Origin: a virus
Strand: one strand, 5' to 3'
Length of the DNA stretch: 44,524 nt
IMG/VR virus record: IMGVR_UViG_3300036402_000117
Span: 1-44,524 of that record
Shown piece after piece: positions 1 through 7,675 of the stretch. Position 1 is the stretch's first letter. The number at the start of each line of letters is the position of its first letter. The position numbers and the translations under genes are program-made. Under the pieces are notes generated by a model. The model was given only the letters and a program-made list of their open reading frames with translations, did not search any database and was not told where the DNA came from.

Positions 1-97
1 ACTTCAATCCAGTCTCATCGATCGCGGCGCCAGACGCGGCGATCTTGAAGCGCGACTCGGAGTCCGGAGTGCGCTTGATGCAGACGGCAATTTTCAC
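1..97 (-). CDS. etfB: Electron transfer flavoprotein beta subunit, N-terminus only (host gene, cut by window edge)
   Basis: EtfB forms a heterodimer with EtfA that carries electrons from acyl-CoA and other dehydrogenases to the respiratory chain. The visible 32 residues begin at a GTG (97-95) and read MKIAVCIKRTPDSE, then FKIAASG and IDETGLK. This is the usual EtfB opening: a first beta strand, the KR-PD motif, then the K-I-G-ID segment. A G-rich ribosome-binding stretch lies just upstream at about 105-109. The rest of the gene is outside the window. It is the only host gene visible. The prophage is inserted upstream of it, so its coding sequence is intact as far as can be seen. Confidence 0.75.
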   Translation of the reverse strand, partial: MKIAVCIKRTPDSESRFKIAASGAAIDETGLK

Positions 98-118
98 CGC
101 CGAGCCCCCATGTGAAAA

Positions 119-218
119 GATTCACATGTGCGGCTCAGATTGCCGCACATCATTGCCGCTCGCGCTGCACTCGGTAATTCCAAGCCGACGCGCGCAGGCG
201 GTCGGGCAAATATAGCCC
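119..218. repeat. attL: left copy of the prophage-flanking direct repeat
   Basis: These 100 bases are identical to 44425-44524, and the match stops at 119 (a/t difference just before). The right copy runs to the window edge, so the true repeat could be longer. Inside lies a perfect 9-bp inverted repeat, ATGTGCGGC at 126-134 and GCCGCACAT at 142-150, around a 7-base spacer TCAGATT. This is the geometry of a tyrosine-recombinase core site with its overlap region. No tRNA was recognised in the repeat. On the - strand it also holds TATATTTG (214-207), which could be a promoter element of etfB. Confidence 0.85.
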
Positions 219-230
219 CGATGCACGAGG

Positions 231-250
231 CCGGGCGGGATTCCGCCCGG
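231..250 (+). terminator. Hairpin just inside attL, possible terminator
   Basis: CCGGGCGG (231-238) pairs perfectly with CCGCCCGG (243-250) across a 4-base loop. No U-tract follows, so it is a weak terminator candidate. It could separate host and phage transcription, or simply be part of the attP arm. Confidence 0.3.
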
Positions 251-253
251 ATT

Positions 254-262
254 TCGCCACAG
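254..262 (+). other. Possible arm-type integrase site (left)
   Basis: The 9-mer TCGCCACAG occurs here, 36 bases inside attL, and again at 44376-44384, 41 bases inside attR, in the same orientation. Paired short repeats on both phage sides of the core are what arm-type integrase or excisionase sites look like. Evidence is sequence repetition only. Confidence 0.3.
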
Positions 263-321
263 GCGACCGCTGTGGCGGTCGGCCCCCGGCACTGGCACCG
301 GCAGCGGGCCGGAGGCGCACT

Positions 322-684
322 GTGAGCCCCGCCAAGAAGCACGGCCGCCCACGCTGCATCACCTGCGCGTGCACGGAGGCTCGCGCCTGCCTCGTCAGCT
401 ACGGCGGCCAGACCCGGGGATGCGCCTGGATCCTCGTCGATCGCGCCAATGGCGAGGGCTTGTGCTCGGCCTGCGCGTCGCCTGAGCAGCTCGTCTACGG
501 CTGCCTTCGGGACAGTGGTGGCGGGCTATCGGTCAGCCAGCTCGCCGAATACACCGGTTGCGCCTCGACGCGGATCCGCCGGGCGCTTCGCCGCCTCGAG
601 TCGAAGGGCCTGGCCGAGCGGAAGATCTACGGCAGCGTCCGACCGGTTCCCACCTGGCAGCTGGTGGCGGGAGGCGCGCTGTGA
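322..684 (+). CDS. Zinc-finger plus winged-helix protein, first gene of the left operon
   Basis: This 120-aa protein starts at GTG 322, with GGAGG at 310-314 as ribosome-binding site. The N-terminal half has a Cys-rich pattern (CITCAC, ARAC, GCAW, LCSAC) known from small phage proteins and likely to bind zinc. Residues from about 58 onward read as a winged helix-turn-helix: QLVYGCL, then SVSQLAEYTG, then a recognition helix TRIRRALRRLESKGL and a short wing. A DNA-binding regulator of the left operon is the natural inference. The stop overlaps the next start (GTGA at 681). No promoter is obvious between attL and this gene. Confidence 0.7.
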   Translation: MSPAKKHGRPRCITCACTEARACLVSYGGQTRGCAWILVDRANGEGLCSACASPEQLVYGCLRDSGGGLSVSQLAEYTGCASTRIRRALRRLESKGLAERKIYGSVRPVPTWQLVAGGAL

Positions 685-902
685 GCGCCGGCGCGCAGTT
701 CGCCTACCGCCGTCGCGACGACGAGCTGGCAGCTCGCGGGTCGAAGCGCTGGCAGTTCTTCAAGGGCGGTAGCGCCATCGATGGCCGCGGCGATCGCCGC
801 AGCGCCAAGCGTCTCGCCCGGCAGGAACTCTGCCGGCGCCATGCCGTGACGTCCGGCCGGCAGTGGGTCCGCCTGCGGCGGCAGCTCCGGAGGCGCTCGT
901 GA
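681..902 (+). CDS. Small basic hypothetical protein
   Basis: This 73-aa protein is very rich in Arg (for example YRRRDDEL and LRRQLRRRS at the C-terminus). The GTG start overlaps the previous stop in a GTGA junction, with GGAGG upstream at about 669-673. No family is recognised. The charge suggests nucleic-acid contact, but nothing more can be read. Confidence 0.55.
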   Translation: MSAGAQFAYRRRDDELAARGSKRWQFFKGGSAIDGRGDRRSAKRLARQELCRRHAVTSGRQWVRLRRQLRRRS

Positions 903-1081
903 TCGTCGTCTGCCTTTGCCAGAGCCCGCTCATCGCCGGCACGAGCAAGACGATCGAGATCGACGGCGTCCTCGTCGAGAACGATCCGCCGATCTGCGTC
1001 CGCTGCTACGTCCGCGACCGCGAGCTGGCCGCGCAGCCGCACCGGTTCACCCCCGCCGGCGACGCCACGGGGACGCTATGA
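899..1081 (+). CDS. Small Cys-pair protein, hypothetical
   Basis: A 60-aa protein from GTG 899, overlapping the previous stop. GGAGG at 889-893 supports this start over in-frame codons farther upstream. It carries CLC near the N-terminus and CVRC near residue 40, so one zinc site of the CxC...CxxC type is plausible. Between them is a short beta-like stretch (KTIEIDGVLVEND). No function is known. Confidence 0.55.
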   Translation: MIVVCLCQSPLIAGTSKTIEIDGVLVENDPPICVRCYVRDRELAAQPHRFTPAGDATGTL

Positions 1082-2283
1082 GCGCAACCCTCGCCTGCAC
1101 TGGCCCGGGTGGTAGGGGCTGCACCTGCCAGTGGCACGAAGAGCGGCGCCCTCGCGCTCGCGAGTACGCCCGGCGCCACCGCGCGGCCGCGCTCGCCGTG
1201 CGGAACGCTGAGTCGATCCGCTGCCAGCGCCGAGCCGGCCCGGGGATCTGCAACACCCTGTTCGAGATCACTATCGAAGGCGGACGCACCGTCAGCCGCT
1301 GCCCCGCGTGTCGGCGTCGCGAGCGCGGCATCTGTCGCGACTGCCCGCTCCCGGTCTACGGCGCGGTCGGTCGGGCGCTGCGCTGCGCGACCTGCGCGGC
1401 GCGGGCCCAGCGGGAGCATATCCGAGCGAGCGGGGAGCGTCACCGGGAGAAGCGCCTCGCGGCGTCGCGCCGCTACTACCAGGAGAATGAGGAAATCCGC
1501 CGCCGGCGGAACGAGTACAAGAAGGCGTACCGCAAGGCGAACCCGGACAAGGTCCGCGCGCAGAAGCGTCGCGAGGCGCTCGCGCAGGGCGAGCACCGGC
1601 TCGCCTGGCACCGTCGCCACAACCGGAAGAAGGCGCGCATTCTGAGGAAGCGGCAACAGGCGCGACTCGCCTACTACCGCGATCATCCGACGCGCCCGGC
1701 GCCGAAATGCGACGGCTGCACCCGCTGGCTCGACTGGCAACCGATGCCGAACGGGCGCCGCGGCCGGCCACCGAAGTGGTGCGACGACTGCGCGCCGGTG
1801 ACGGAGAAGCAGCGCCGGGCTCGCACTGGTCGCTCCATTCCAGCCTGCGACGAGCAGCCGGTGTTGACCTATCTGCCGACGCTCCGCGAGCTCGAGAAGA
1901 CGAGCGACGGCCCGCGCACGTGCATCGCGAAGGGCTGCGACACCGTCCTGACCGGACGGAAGAAGAAGTGCACGAAGTGCAAGGAGCGCGAGACCGCGGA
2001 AGCGCGGCAGCTCTTGGTCAACTATCGCCCTCGCGGTGCGGCTGGGCCGCGCACGACAGCGCGGGAGCGGGAGCTCGCCCGGGAGCGGGCGGAGTACGAG
2101 CACCTGTCGAACCGGCTGGCGAACGGATACACGATCGCCGAGCTGTCGCGAGAGCTCCGACTCAGCGATGCGGAGCTCGTCGCAAAGCTCACCCAGCTCG
2201 GCGGCGACCTGGTCGCCCGCGCGTATGGCAATTCACGGGTGGCCCGTCCCGACTGGATCCATGGCGCGAGGGCCGCGTCATGA
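1078..2283 (+). CDS. Large Cys-rich basic protein with several zinc-ribbon-like knots
   Basis: A 401-aa protein starting at ATG 1078, which overlaps the previous stop (ATGA). It carries at least four Cys-pair clusters: CPAC and CRDC near 80-95, CATC near 109, CDGC with CDDC near 215-240, and CIAKGC with CTKC near 285-300. Between them is a long Arg/Lys helical stretch (about residues 120-205) with repeated YR and RR. The C-terminus has a helix-turn-helix-like stretch (YTIAELSRELRLSDAELVAK). No family is recognised. The layout suggests a nucleic-acid-binding scaffold. Its many paired Cys argue against an accidental open frame. Confidence 0.65.
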   Translation: MSATLACTGPGGRGCTCQWHEERRPRAREYARRHRAAALAVRNAESIRCQRRAGPGICNTLFEITIEGGRTVSRCPACRRRERGICRDCPLPVYGAVGRALRCATCAARAQREHIRASGERHREKRLAASRRYYQENEEIRRRRNEYKKAYRKANPDKVRAQKRREALAQGEHRLAWHRRHNRKKARILRKRQQARLAYYRDHPTRPAPKCDGCTRWLDWQPMPNGRRGRPPKWCDDCAPVTEKQRRARTGRSIPACDEQPVLTYLPTLRELEKTSDGPRTCIAKGCDTVLTGRKKKCTKCKERETAEARQLLVNYRPRGAAGPRTTARERELARERAEYEHLSNRLANGYTIAELSRELRLSDAELVAKLTQLGGDLVARAYGNSRVARPDWIHGARAAS

Positions 2284-2510
2284 GCCGCCGCCGCATCGCC
2301 ACCGATCCGAAGCGTGAGCGCTTCGACCATTGCGGGCCCACCCGAAAGGTGCGCTACCGGTCTGAAGGGGCCGCGGAAGCGCGGCTAGACGAGTTGCGCG
2401 TGATGGGGCGCGTCGGGCTCGATCTGCACCGGCGGGAGGCGCGCGCGTACGAGTGCATCAAGTGCGGCGGCTGGCACCTCACCTCGCAGCCGAAGGTGCA
2501 GAGCACATGA
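2280..2510 (+). CDS. Small zinc-ribbon phage protein
   Basis: A 76-aa protein starting at ATG 2280, overlapping the previous stop. The C-terminal half contains YECIKCGGWHLTSQ, a Cx2C-GGWHLT motif common in short phage proteins, which may be half of a zinc ribbon. Function is unknown. It is the fifth gene of the tightly coupled left run. Confidence 0.6.
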   Translation: MSRRRIATDPKRERFDHCGPTRKVRYRSEGAAEARLDELRVMGRVGLDLHRREARAYECIKCGGWHLTSQPKVQST

Positions 2511-2782
2511 GCCGCACCCCTACGGTCCGCGAGCTCGAGGTGCTCCGCTACCTCGCGGCCGGCATGTACATCCAGCTCGCGCCGACGAAGCAGCGCCTGC
2601 ACCCGGTCATCGCCAAGAACGTCACGGTGATCTCGATCCAGCCGGCCACGCTCACCGCGCTCTACGTCGCGGGCTGGGTGGACGCGAAGTTTGCCGGCAA
2701 GGCGACGATCACCCACGCCGGGCGCGACGTCGCCGAGTGCAAGACGTTCGTGCGGGCCTTCGCCGAAGGCGCGCAGCCATGA
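2507..2782 (+). CDS. Small winged-helix-like hypothetical protein
   Basis: A 91-aa protein from ATG 2507 (ATGA overlap). It opens with a helix TVRELEVLRYLAAG and has a later segment ATLTALYVAGWVDAKFAGKATITHAGRD. That second part resembles the recognition helix, wing and terminal 'T-AGR' stretch of small winged-helix phage proteins. No enzyme motif is visible. A DNA-binding or structural role is inferred. Confidence 0.55.
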   Translation: MSRTPTVRELEVLRYLAAGMYIQLAPTKQRLHPVIAKNVTVISIQPATLTALYVAGWVDAKFAGKATITHAGRDVAECKTFVRAFAEGAQP

Positions 2783-3177
2783 GCCGCCCCGGCGAGCAGA
2801 ATGCGCGATGGAAGGGCGGGACGTGGGTGAACAGCTCCGGCTACGTCATGGTGCTGGTCGGCCGCGAGCACCCGATGGCCTCCTGCCGGGCGTACGCCAA
2901 GCGCTGTCGCCTCGTGTGCTACGAGACGCACGGCCCGCCGCCCACGCCGGAGCACCACGCGCACCACATCAACGGCGACAAGACGGACGACCGGCCGGAG
3001 AACCTCGAGTGGCGTGAGGCCTCCGACCACGGCCGCCACCACCTGAGCTCCAAGCGCGCCAAGGAAATCGGCGCCAAGGGCGGGCGAAAAACCGCGCGGC
3101 TGCGGCGGCGTGCGCAGCGAGAGCAGAAGCACCAGGCGCCCCGCCGCCCGAAGAAGCGAACCCCTGCAGCAGCCTGA
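2779..3177 (+). CDS. HNH endonuclease (HNH_3 type)
   Basis: A 132-aa homing-type nuclease starting at ATG 2779 (ATGA overlap). The HNH core is clear: HHAHHINGDKTDDRPENLEW at residues 59-78, with the metal-binding His pair, the Asp after Asn-Gly, and the late Asn. The family cuts DNA with a single divalent metal. The N-terminal GYVMVLV segment is typical of the type found in free-standing phage HNH genes. The C-terminus is an Arg/Lys-rich tail (about 95-132) that may bind DNA. It could be a mobile intruder or have a replication role; the context does not decide. Confidence 0.8.
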   Translation: MSRPGEQNARWKGGTWVNSSGYVMVLVGREHPMASCRAYAKRCRLVCYETHGPPPTPEHHAHHINGDKTDDRPENLEWREASDHGRHHLSSKRAKEIGAKGGRKTARLRRRAQREQKHQAPRRPKKRTPAAA

Positions 3178-3202
3178 CCACCATCACCCAAGGACCGATC
3201 CA

Positions 3203-4090
3203 ATGACCCGCATGAGTCTGGACAGCATCGAAGAGCACTACACCACCGAGCCACCACGCGTGGTGATCTATGGGCCGCACGGGATCGGCAAGACGACCTT
3301 CGGCGCGTCCGCGCCGGGCTCGGTCATCCTGCCGATCGAGAAGGGCCTCGCCGGCATCCGCGCGAAGAAGTTCCCGCTCGCCAAGAGCTACCCGGAGGTC
3401 ATCAGCGCGATCAACACGCTGCTCACCACCGAGCATCCGTACCAGGCGCTGGTCGTCGACTCGCTCGACTGGCTCGAGCCGCTCGTGTGGGAGTACACGG
3501 CGTTCCGGGGCAACAAGGAAAACATCGAGGACTTCGGGTACGGCAAGGGATTCAAGCTCGCCGACGAGCACTGGCGCACGGTCCTCGACGGTCTCACCGC
3601 CCTGCAGGAGAAGGGCATCGTCGTGATCTGCATCGCGCACGCGGCGATCAAGCGCTTCGACGCGCCCGATACCGACGCGTACGACCGGTACCAGATCAAG
3701 CTCCACGACCGCGCCGCGGCTCTGGTGAACGAGTGGGCCGACGTCATCGGCTTCGCGCACCTCGAGACGGTCACCGTCACGAAGGGCGAGGGAACGGCCA
3801 AGTCCACGAAGGGCCAGAGCTCCGGCGCCCGCGTGCTCTCCGTGGAGGAGCGCCCCGCCTACCAGGCGAAGAACCGGTACGGCATGCCGGCGGAGATCCC
3901 CTTCCCGAAGGTCGGCGCCTGGGACGTGTTCGCGTCGGCCGTCGCCGGCGCCTACACCGCGCCGCCAGCGCCGGAGCCCGCTCCCGTCGACAACGAGCCC
4001 ACGGACGAGCAGCTCTTCGGCGTCGAGATCCCCGACGACATCGAGCGGTCCGACGACGTCGCGTTCACCGACGCCGTCCCCACGCTCTAG
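3203..4090 (+). CDS. Sak4-like RecA-fold ATPase, phage single-strand annealing or recombination protein
   Basis: A 295-aa AAA_24/Sak4-type ATPase. Walker A is GPHGIGKT at residues 24-31. Walker B is LVVDSLD at about 83-89. A conserved IAHA segment follows near 150, and a substrate-loop region runs through HDRAAALVNEWADVIGFAH. Sak4 proteins promote recombination of single-stranded DNA with help from a phage SSB. The acidic C-terminal tail (about 250-295) is proline-rich and resembles the tails that contact partner proteins. AAGGA at 3190-3194 sets ATG 3203 as start. The genes that follow (conserved small protein, DUF669, helicase) are its usual neighbours. Confidence 0.8.
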   Translation: MTRMSLDSIEEHYTTEPPRVVIYGPHGIGKTTFGASAPGSVILPIEKGLAGIRAKKFPLAKSYPEVISAINTLLTTEHPYQALVVDSLDWLEPLVWEYTAFRGNKENIEDFGYGKGFKLADEHWRTVLDGLTALQEKGIVVICIAHAAIKRFDAPDTDAYDRYQIKLHDRAAALVNEWADVIGFAHLETVTVTKGEGTAKSTKGQSSGARVLSVEERPAYQAKNRYGMPAEIPFPKVGAWDVFASAVAGAYTAPPAPEPAPVDNEPTDEQLFGVEIPDDIERSDDVAFTDAVPTL

Positions 4091-4104
4091 CAGCTGCAGG
4101 ACCC

Positions 4105-4129
4105 GGCCGCCGGCTGAGTGCCGGCGGCC
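4105..4129 (+). other. Intercistronic stem-loop
   Basis: GGCCGCCGGC (4105-4114) pairs perfectly with GCCGGCGGCC (4120-4129) around TGAGT. There is no U-tract. It lies between the Sak4-like gene and the next ribosome-binding site and resembles the hairpin at 4457-4481. A processing or stability element is more likely than a full terminator. Confidence 0.5.
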
Positions 4130-4158
4130 ACGATCACCACCACCAGGAGAGCACCACC

Positions 4159-4437
4159 ATGAGGATGCGCGCGAAGATGGTCGTGACGAGCATCAAGCCG
4201 TACGGCGAGCCCGTCACCCAGGAGAACCTCTCGCTCATGGCCGTCACCGGGAAGTATCCGTTCGGCCCCAACGGCGAGAGCGAGGACAACACGTACGCTC
4301 GATACACGCCGATGGCGAACCTGAGCATCACGATCAACAACCCGGCGCTGATCGGGCAGTGCAAGGTCGGAGACCGCTTCTACGTCGACTTCACGCCGGT
4401 CGAGCAGCAGCAGGCCGACGGCGCCACCGGCGGCTGA
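4159..4437 (+). CDS. Conserved small phage protein of the recombination module
   Basis: A 92-aa protein from ATG 4159, with AGGAGA at 4144-4149. It has a beta-rich pattern (KMVVTSIKPYG, then YTPMANLSITINNPALIG, then VGDRFYVDFTP). This pattern recurs in small phage proteins encoded between recombination ATPases and DUF669 or SSB genes. Function is not established. The position suggests a helper of the ssDNA-binding or annealing machinery. A short Gln/Gly tail closes it. Confidence 0.65.
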   Translation: MRMRAKMVVTSIKPYGEPVTQENLSLMAVTGKYPFGPNGESEDNTYARYTPMANLSITINNPALIGQCKVGDRFYVDFTPVEQQQADGATGG

Positions 4438-4456
4438 TCACCACCAAGCAGCACCC

Positions 4457-4481
4457 GGCCGCCGGGAACCGCCCGGCGGCC
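4457..4481 (+). other. Second intercistronic stem-loop
   Basis: GGCCGCCGGG (4457-4466) pairs perfectly with CCCGGCGGCC (4472-4481). It shares the ACCCGGCCGCCGG arm and the CCGGCGGCCA arm with the hairpin at 4105-4129, so the two probably arose by duplication. It is followed by CCAAGGA and the next gene. Confidence 0.5.
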
Positions 4482-4510
4482 ATCACCGAACCAAGGACTC
4501 AGTTACCCCC

Positions 4511-4993
4511 ATGTCAGACGCAATCAACTTCGACGCGACGACCGTCGCGCCACGCTCGACCCCCGACCCAGTCCCGAACGACTGGTACCGCGCGATGATC
4601 GTCGAGAGCGCGGTGAAGCCCACCAAGAAGCAGGACGGCAGGTACCTGCAGCTCGACTGGCAGATCCTCGATGGCCCGCACAAGGGCCGCATCGTCTGGG
4701 ATCGGCTGAACGTGCAGAACCCGAACGAGACCGCGCAGAAGATCGGCCAGGAGCAGCTGTCCGCGGTGTGCCACACGCTCGGCGTGCTCAAGCTCCAGAA
4801 CTCGTCGCAGCTGCACAACATCCCCGCGATGATCAAGGTCGTGGTGAAGCAGGACCCGGGACAGGATCCGCAGAACGAGGTGAAGAAGTACAAGGCGATC
4901 GAGGGGGCCGCCCCGGCAGCCAAGACGGCGCCCGCCGGTGCACCGCCCGCCGCAGCCGCCGCGCCGGCGTGGGCCCAGAAGAAGGCCAGCTGA
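4511..4993 (+). CDS. DUF669 family protein, probable ssDNA-binding partner
   Basis: A 160-aa protein with the DUF669 signature: FDATTV near the start, PVPNDWYRAMIVESAVKPTK (about 20-39), then YLQLDWQILDGPHKGRIVWDRL, and a later VKVVVKQDPG. DUF669 proteins are beta-barrel-like and are commonly encoded beside Sak4-type ATPases and helicases, where an SSB-like role has been proposed. The last 30 residues are Ala/Pro-rich and end in AWAQKKAS, a flexible tail. ATG 4511 is preceded by AAGGA at 4493-4497. Confidence is high for the family, lower for the job. Confidence 0.8.
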   Translation: MSDAINFDATTVAPRSTPDPVPNDWYRAMIVESAVKPTKKQDGRYLQLDWQILDGPHKGRIVWDRLNVQNPNETAQKIGQEQLSAVCHTLGVLKLQNSSQLHNIPAMIKVVVKQDPGQDPQNEVKKYKAIEGAAPAAKTAPAGAPPAAAAAPAWAQKKAS

Positions 4994-5000
4994 CCCACGA

Positions 5001-5031
5001 GCTGGGAGCACGGCTCGCCCGTGCTCCCAGC
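5001..5031 (+). terminator. Stem-loop after the DUF669 gene
   Basis: GCTGGGAGCACGG (5001-5013) pairs with its perfect complement at 5019-5031 around CTCGC, a 13-bp stem. It is followed by GTCACCTCTCTC rather than a clear U-run. It is the strongest hairpin of this module and is likely to reduce read-through or protect the upstream mRNA. Confidence 0.5.
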
Positions 5032-5049
5032 GTCACCTCTCTCACTTCC

Positions 5050-5160
5050 ATGACCGAAGGACAGTTTCTCTACGCGATGAGCGTCGGGCTCGTCATCGGC
5101 TCCATGCTCGGCGCCATCGCGATGCTCGTGATCGCGATGCGGCGAGGGTGGTTCCGGTGA
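5050..5160 (+). CDS. Small single-span membrane protein
   Basis: A 36-aa reading frame: MTEGQFLYAMSVGLV, then a hydrophobic helix (about residues 8-28) ending in RRGWFR. Its stop overlaps the GTG start of the helicase, which suggests translational coupling. No family is recognised. It could be a genuine small membrane protein or merely a coupling peptide for the helicase gene. Confidence 0.45.
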   Translation: MTEGQFLYAMSVGLVIGSMLGAIAMLVIAMRRGWFR

Positions 5161-6911
5161 GCTTCACCCTCCGGCCGTACCAGGCGGCCGCCGTGGATGC
5201 CATGTTCGAGTGGGTCTCCCGCTTCGAGGGGCACCCGCTGCTCGTCGTCCCCACCGGTGGCGGGAAGACGCCGATCATGGGCGCGATCATCCGCCGCGTC
5301 CTCGACAACGCGCCGACCGCGCGCGTCCTGGTGCTCGCCCACCGGAAGGAGCTGCTGCAGCAGAATGTGCGCGCGGTCTCACAGTCGATCCCGCTCCTCT
5401 CGCTCGGCATCTACTCCGCCGGCCTCAAGACGAAGGACACCAGCTCGCCGGTCATCGTCGCCGGGATCCAGTCGGCCGCGAAGAATCCATACAAGCTCGG
5501 CGCCTTCGATCTGATCCTGATCGACGAGGCGCACCTGGTGCCGACCGATGACGACACCCTGTACCGGAAGTTCATCACCGCAATGCGGACCATGAACCCG
5601 GCGGTGCGCCTCTGTGGGCTGACGGCCACGCCGTACCGCCTGAGCTCCGGTCTCCTGCACCGGGGGAAGAACCCGCTGTTCACCGAGATCGCCTACGAGG
5701 TCCCGGTCAAGGACCTGGTCGCCGAGGGCTACCTCTGCCCGCTGATCTCGAAGGCGACACTGGCGAAGCTCGACACCGCCGGCGTCGCCACCCGCGGCGG
5801 GGAGTTCGTCGCCGGTGCGCTCGAGCGGGCCGTCGACCAGGAGGACCTCACCGATCGCATCGTCGCGGAGATGTGCCGCCTGTTCGCCGATCGCCACAAG
5901 TGGCTGATCTTCTGCTCCGGCGTCCAGCACGCGGCGCACGTGGCCGACGCGCTCTCCCGCGCCGGGATCCCGGCGGGCACCGTGCACGGCGCGCTCGACG
6001 CCACGACGCGCGCCGACCGCCTCGCAGCATTCAAGGCGGGGCAGCTGCGCGCGCTGACGTCGATGGACGTGCTGACCACCGGCTACGATGAGCCGGCGAT
6101 CGATGCGATCGCGATGCTCCGGCCGACCAAGTCGACGGGCCTCTACGTCCAGATGGTCGGCCGCGGCTTCCGCCTGCACGCGTCGAAGGTCAACACGCTG
6201 GTGCTCGACTTCGCGGGCAACGTGGAGTCCCACGGTCCCGTCGACGCGATCACCGTCGAGCGCGCCGCTGACGCCGGGCTCACCGCGGGCGAGCACGCGG
6301 CCCCATCGAAGGTCTGCCCGATGTGCCAGGAGATCGTCTTCCTGGGCGCGAGGACCTGCCCCGCGTGTGAGTTCGCCTTCCCCGAGCCGGAGAAGCCGCC
6401 GCTGTTCCCGGAGGCCTCGACCCGGCCGATCATGTCGAGCGAGCCGGAACCGATCGAGTGGGTCCACGTCGTCGACGTCCACTACTCGCGGCACGAGCGC
6501 GAGGGCAAGACGCCCTCGATGCGCGTCGACTACTGGAACGGATACAAGCTCCTCGCCTCCGAGTGGATCTGCTTCGAGCACACCGGCTTCGCCCGACAGA
6601 AGGCGGAAGCCTGGTGGGCGCGGCGGTCAACGGAGCCGACCCCGGTCACGGTCGACGAGGCGCTCCTCACCGCAGACCACCTGCCCATGCCGTCGAAGAT
6701 CGCAACCCAGCGCGACGGGAAGTGGACGCGCATCGTGGACTCGGACGTCGAGTCGCCGACGCGCGCTGTCTCCGCGCACCCGAAGGCCTGCTGGACCTGC
6801 GTGCACTTCAACGACACCGATCGCTGCTGCCAGAAGTGGAACGCGGCACCACCCGCCGACGTCGTCCTCGTCGGCTGCGACGCCTGGGAAGAAGAGGAGC
6901 TCCCATTCTGA
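5157..6911 (+). CDS. SF2 DEAD/DEAH-box helicase with C-terminal zinc ribbon
   Basis: A 584-aa replication or recombination helicase. The Q-like region LRPYQ opens the protein, followed by Walker A PTGGGKT at residues 32-38, motif II DEAH at 123-126, motif III TATPYR near 158-163, and C-terminal RecA-lobe motifs including TTGYDEPAIDA and QMVGRGFR. A zinc ribbon follows, with CPMC and CPAC near 385-405. A C-terminal domain holds further Cys (CWTC, CCQKW, GCDAW). Helicases of this type unwind DNA from phage origins or forks and commonly sit beside DUF669. The GTG start at 5157 overlaps the preceding small gene. Confidence 0.85.
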   Translation: MSFTLRPYQAAAVDAMFEWVSRFEGHPLLVVPTGGGKTPIMGAIIRRVLDNAPTARVLVLAHRKELLQQNVRAVSQSIPLLSLGIYSAGLKTKDTSSPVIVAGIQSAAKNPYKLGAFDLILIDEAHLVPTDDDTLYRKFITAMRTMNPAVRLCGLTATPYRLSSGLLHRGKNPLFTEIAYEVPVKDLVAEGYLCPLISKATLAKLDTAGVATRGGEFVAGALERAVDQEDLTDRIVAEMCRLFADRHKWLIFCSGVQHAAHVADALSRAGIPAGTVHGALDATTRADRLAAFKAGQLRALTSMDVLTTGYDEPAIDAIAMLRPTKSTGLYVQMVGRGFRLHASKVNTLVLDFAGNVESHGPVDAITVERAADAGLTAGEHAAPSKVCPMCQEIVFLGARTCPACEFAFPEPEKPPLFPEASTRPIMSSEPEPIEWVHVVDVHYSRHEREGKTPSMRVDYWNGYKLLASEWICFEHTGFARQKAEAWWARRSTEPTPVTVDEALLTADHLPMPSKIATQRDGKWTRIVDSDVESPTRAVSAHPKACWTCVHFNDTDRCCQKWNAAPPADVVLVGCDAWEEEELPF

Positions 6912-7675
6912 TGACAAATGCCAAGAAGGTCTGGACCCACGACGATTGCGCGCCCGACGCCGAGAGCACGAAGGAGGCGTACCACAGAATCACAGGCGAG
7001 CCATTCGCGCGGGAGGACGCCGTGTCCGCGACCGATCACGGCGACGCGGACGAGTACCTCATGCAGAACGGCTATCGGGTGGTCTTCTCGTACCCCGGCG
7101 CCAGCTGCATCTACGCGCCTGAGTCAGCGACCCCCTCGCCGGACGCGGGAGCGGGGACACGGCTCTGCGCCGATCCGAAGTGTGGACACGCTGAGCGCTG
7201 GCATCCCTTCGACGGGCCGTGCGAGATCGACCCGCACAGGCTCGGGTCGCGCCCCTGTACCTGCCAGCATTTCGTCGCGCCCGTCTCGCCCCCGAGCGCG
7301 CTGGAGGTGGAGACGGACGAGCGGATCGTGAAATGCGCGGCTCGATTGAAGGCGCTGGACGACGCGCCATCGTTCAGTCAGCAGGCACAGAAGGCAGAGA
7401 GCGCCTTCCGCTTCATGGCGATCAGCGATGTTCGCTACCTGCTCGGTCGGGTCGCCGCCCTCACGTCCGAGCACGCCCGGCTGACTGCCGAGATCGCGCG
7501 GCTGGAGGAGGTCGTTTTGCGTGCCGATGGTCTCGCCTTCGCCGCGCACACCGCGATCCAGGGCAAGGGGCCGCTCAACGCAAAGCAGCACCTCGAACTT
7601 CTGAAAGGCGCATGGGGCCGGTACTGCGCCGCTCGGTCGCCTCAGCAGCGCGAGGGAGGCAACGATGGGCGCTGA
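6911..7675 (+). CDS. Hypothetical protein with Cys/His cluster and C-terminal coiled coil
   Basis: A 254-aa protein from ATG 6911, sharing a base with the helicase stop. The centre holds a metal-site-like pattern (LCADPKCGHAERWHPF, CEID, CTCQHF). The C-terminal third is helical and likely coiled (YLLGRVAALTSEHARLTAEI onward). The end overlaps the next gene by 11 bases. No family is recognised. A role in replication is suggested only by location. Confidence 0.55.
   Translation: MTNAKKVWTHDDCAPDAESTKEAYHRITGEPFAREDAVSATDHGDADEYLMQNGYRVVFSYPGASCIYAPESATPSPDAGAGTRLCADPKCGHAERWHPFDGPCEIDPHRLGSRPCTCQHFVAPVSPPSALEVETDERIVKCAARLKALDDAPSFSQQAQKAESAFRFMAISDVRYLLGRVAALTSEHARLTAEIARLEEVVLRADGLAFAAHTAIQGKGPLNAKQHLELLKGAWGRYCAARSPQQREGGNDGR

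Noticed and set aside
119-218. tRNA gene in the att repeat
   Set aside because: No tRNA stem pattern or GTTC arm could be placed on either strand.
128-325. Open frame on the + strand starting inside attL and ending at the first real gene
   Set aside because: It begins in the att repeat, lacks a ribosome-binding site, and has a composition like untranslated GC-rich DNA.
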